DNA from: Pseudomonas sp. HAR-UPW-AIA-41
Lineage (GTDB): Bacteria > Pseudomonadota > Gammaproteobacteria > Pseudomonadales > Pseudomonadaceae
Assembly (NCBI RefSeq): GCF_002304225.1
Contig: NZ_NSLB01000004.1
Location: 1 to 64,000, forward strand
DNA length: 64,000 bases
Reading direction: 5' to 3'
Shown here piece by piece: positions 63,312 through 64,000 of the stretch. A program made the translations under genes and the position numbers. Under the pieces are notes generated by a model that was not told where the DNA came from, searched no databases, and saw only the letters and a program-made list of their open reading frames with translations. Position 1 is the first letter of the stretch; every line of letters starts with the position of its first letter.

Positions 63312-64000
63312 TCACAGGTCGATGCTCGAAACGGCCCAGTCGATACCCTGGAAGTCGGGCATCTCGCGGCCATCATCGGCGCCCATTTCCCGGGCGATGG
63401 CGGTGTTCAGTTGTTGGTTCAGGCGCATCAGCAGCGCATCGTCGGCCTGGGCAGCCAGGTTGAGCTTTTCCAGCGGGTCGGCGTGCAGGTCGAACAGTTC
63501 CAGATCGTTCCAGCGTCTGAGGGCTTCCAGGGTGGTCGGGGTGTTGCGCTCGATCGGCGAGAAGTAGCGGGTGAACTTGTGGCGGCCGTCATAAATGCTG
63601 CGCAGGCTGCCGCGCTTCTTCAGGTTCGGCCGGTAGCCAGCCTCCTGCACGGCCACTTTCGGCGGCACGCCACGGGCGCGGCCTTCCGAGATCACGCGGG
63701 TCAGCTCACTGTCGTTGGTGGCGATACCGCTGTAGGTGAAGAGGATCTGTTCGCGCACCGTGTGCAGCTCGCTGGCTACCAGGTTGTTCAGCGCCGGTGC
63801 GATGTCCCGTCCAGGCAGCTCGCGACCAGCCGCCTCGGCAGCCTGCGTGGGGCTGGCGCCACAGAACGACAGCAGCGAGGGCACCAGGTCGATGTGGCTG
63901 GTCAGTGAGACGCACTGGCCGCCGCCCTGTACATCCGGGTGACGGATGATCAGCGGTACGTGGATCGACTCTTCGTAGGCGAACGGGCCTTTGCCACGCA
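63312..64000 (-). CDS. Sulfatase, C-terminal part (truncated by window edge)
   Basis: The last 229 codons of a sulfatase-family protein whose N-terminus lies beyond position 64000. Visible segments are RGKGPFAYEESIHVPLIIRH, SHIDLVPSLLSFCG, RSIYDGRHKFTRYF and ELFDLHADPLEKLNLAAQ, which are the C-terminal landmarks of type I (formylglycine) sulfatases. The catalytic Cys/Ser-x-Pro-x-Arg motif would be off the window. It precedes the beta-barrel gene by 20 bases and probably starts the operon. It would hydrolyse a sulfate ester; the substrate is unknown. Confidence 0.85.
   Translation of the reverse strand, partial: RGKGPFAYEESIHVPLIIRHPDVQGGGQCVSLTSHIDLVPSLLSFCGASPTQAAEAAGRELPGRDIAPALNNLVASELHTVREQILFTYSGIATNDSELTRVISEGRARGVPPKVAVQEAGYRPNLKKRGSLRSIYDGRHKFTRYFSPIERNTPTTLEALRRWNDLELFDLHADPLEKLNLAAQADDALLMRLNQQLNTAIAREMGADDGREMPDFQGIDWAVSSIDL

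Overview
The window looks like a chromosomal segment of a Pseudomonas species. It is GC-rich throughout, and gene order in several blocks matches what I recall of P. aeruginosa: liuRABCDE, the aroC-MFS-mtnD / prmB / smr / folE neighbourhood, and atuR-atuA-G plus atuH followed by an ECF sigma/anti-sigma pair. The eat-eutBC module and the intergenic repeats would also suit the P. mendocina/oleovorans side of the genus. The species-level placement is inference. I saw no rRNA or tRNA gene, insertion sequence, prophage or CRISPR array.

Layout. 0.2-9.1 kb: leucine/isovalerate operon liuRABCDE plus acetoacetyl-CoA synthetase, with a pair of LiuR-like operators upstream. 9.1-27.1 kb: mostly single housekeeping or accessory genes (VF530 protein, PLDc_N and MAPEG membrane proteins, mtnD, an MFS carrier, aroC, prmB, Smr nuclease, a GMC flavoprotein with a partner, folE, GNATs, GST, aminotransferase plus MarR, benE, a BASS transporter, an SDR, pyrF). 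Repeat-like intergenic elements lie at 13.8-14.0 kb and 24.5-25.1 kb. 27.3-34.5 kb: an orphan periplasmic binding-fold protein, the ethanolamine module eat-eutB-eutC behind a good sigma-54 promoter match, a DUF2897 peptide, a frameshifted CPBP intramembrane protease gene, and two tandem paralogous binding-fold proteins. 34.5-51.2 kb: the acyclic terpene (citronellol/geraniol) catabolism cluster atuR / atuABCDEFG, with atuH detached by about 4.9 kb. The intervening segment holds a VOC protein, a small membrane protein, a GNAT, a frameshifted outer-membrane beta-barrel gene with five 33-bp repeats, and an MscS-type channel. 51.3-57.7 kb: a minus-strand operon encoding a VWA lipoprotein, ECF sigma factor, anti-sigma factor, an 830-residue membrane protein and a lipoprotein. 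57.7-64 kb: a MerR regulator, then a minus-strand set of FadL-type channel, DUF1254/DUF1214 protein, DUF3313 lipoprotein, TetR regulator, beta-barrel protein and a sulfatase cut by the window edge.

How the genes work together. The Atu enzymes activate citronellate, dehydrogenate it, carboxylate and hydrate it, shortening it toward methylcrotonyl-CoA. LiuB/LiuD/LiuC/LiuE then take methylcrotonyl-CoA to acetyl-CoA and acetoacetate, and the synthetase at 7155 can reactivate acetoacetate. The two biotin carboxylases (LiuBD and AtuCF) therefore act in series. Ethanolamine is imported by Eat and cleaved by EutBC without any visible microcompartment genes.

The most interesting loci are the outer-membrane protein gene broken by one base exactly at its signal-peptide cleavage site, the ECF-sigma operon led by a VWA lipoprotein, and the sulfatase/DUF3313/DUF1254/FadL set at the right end.
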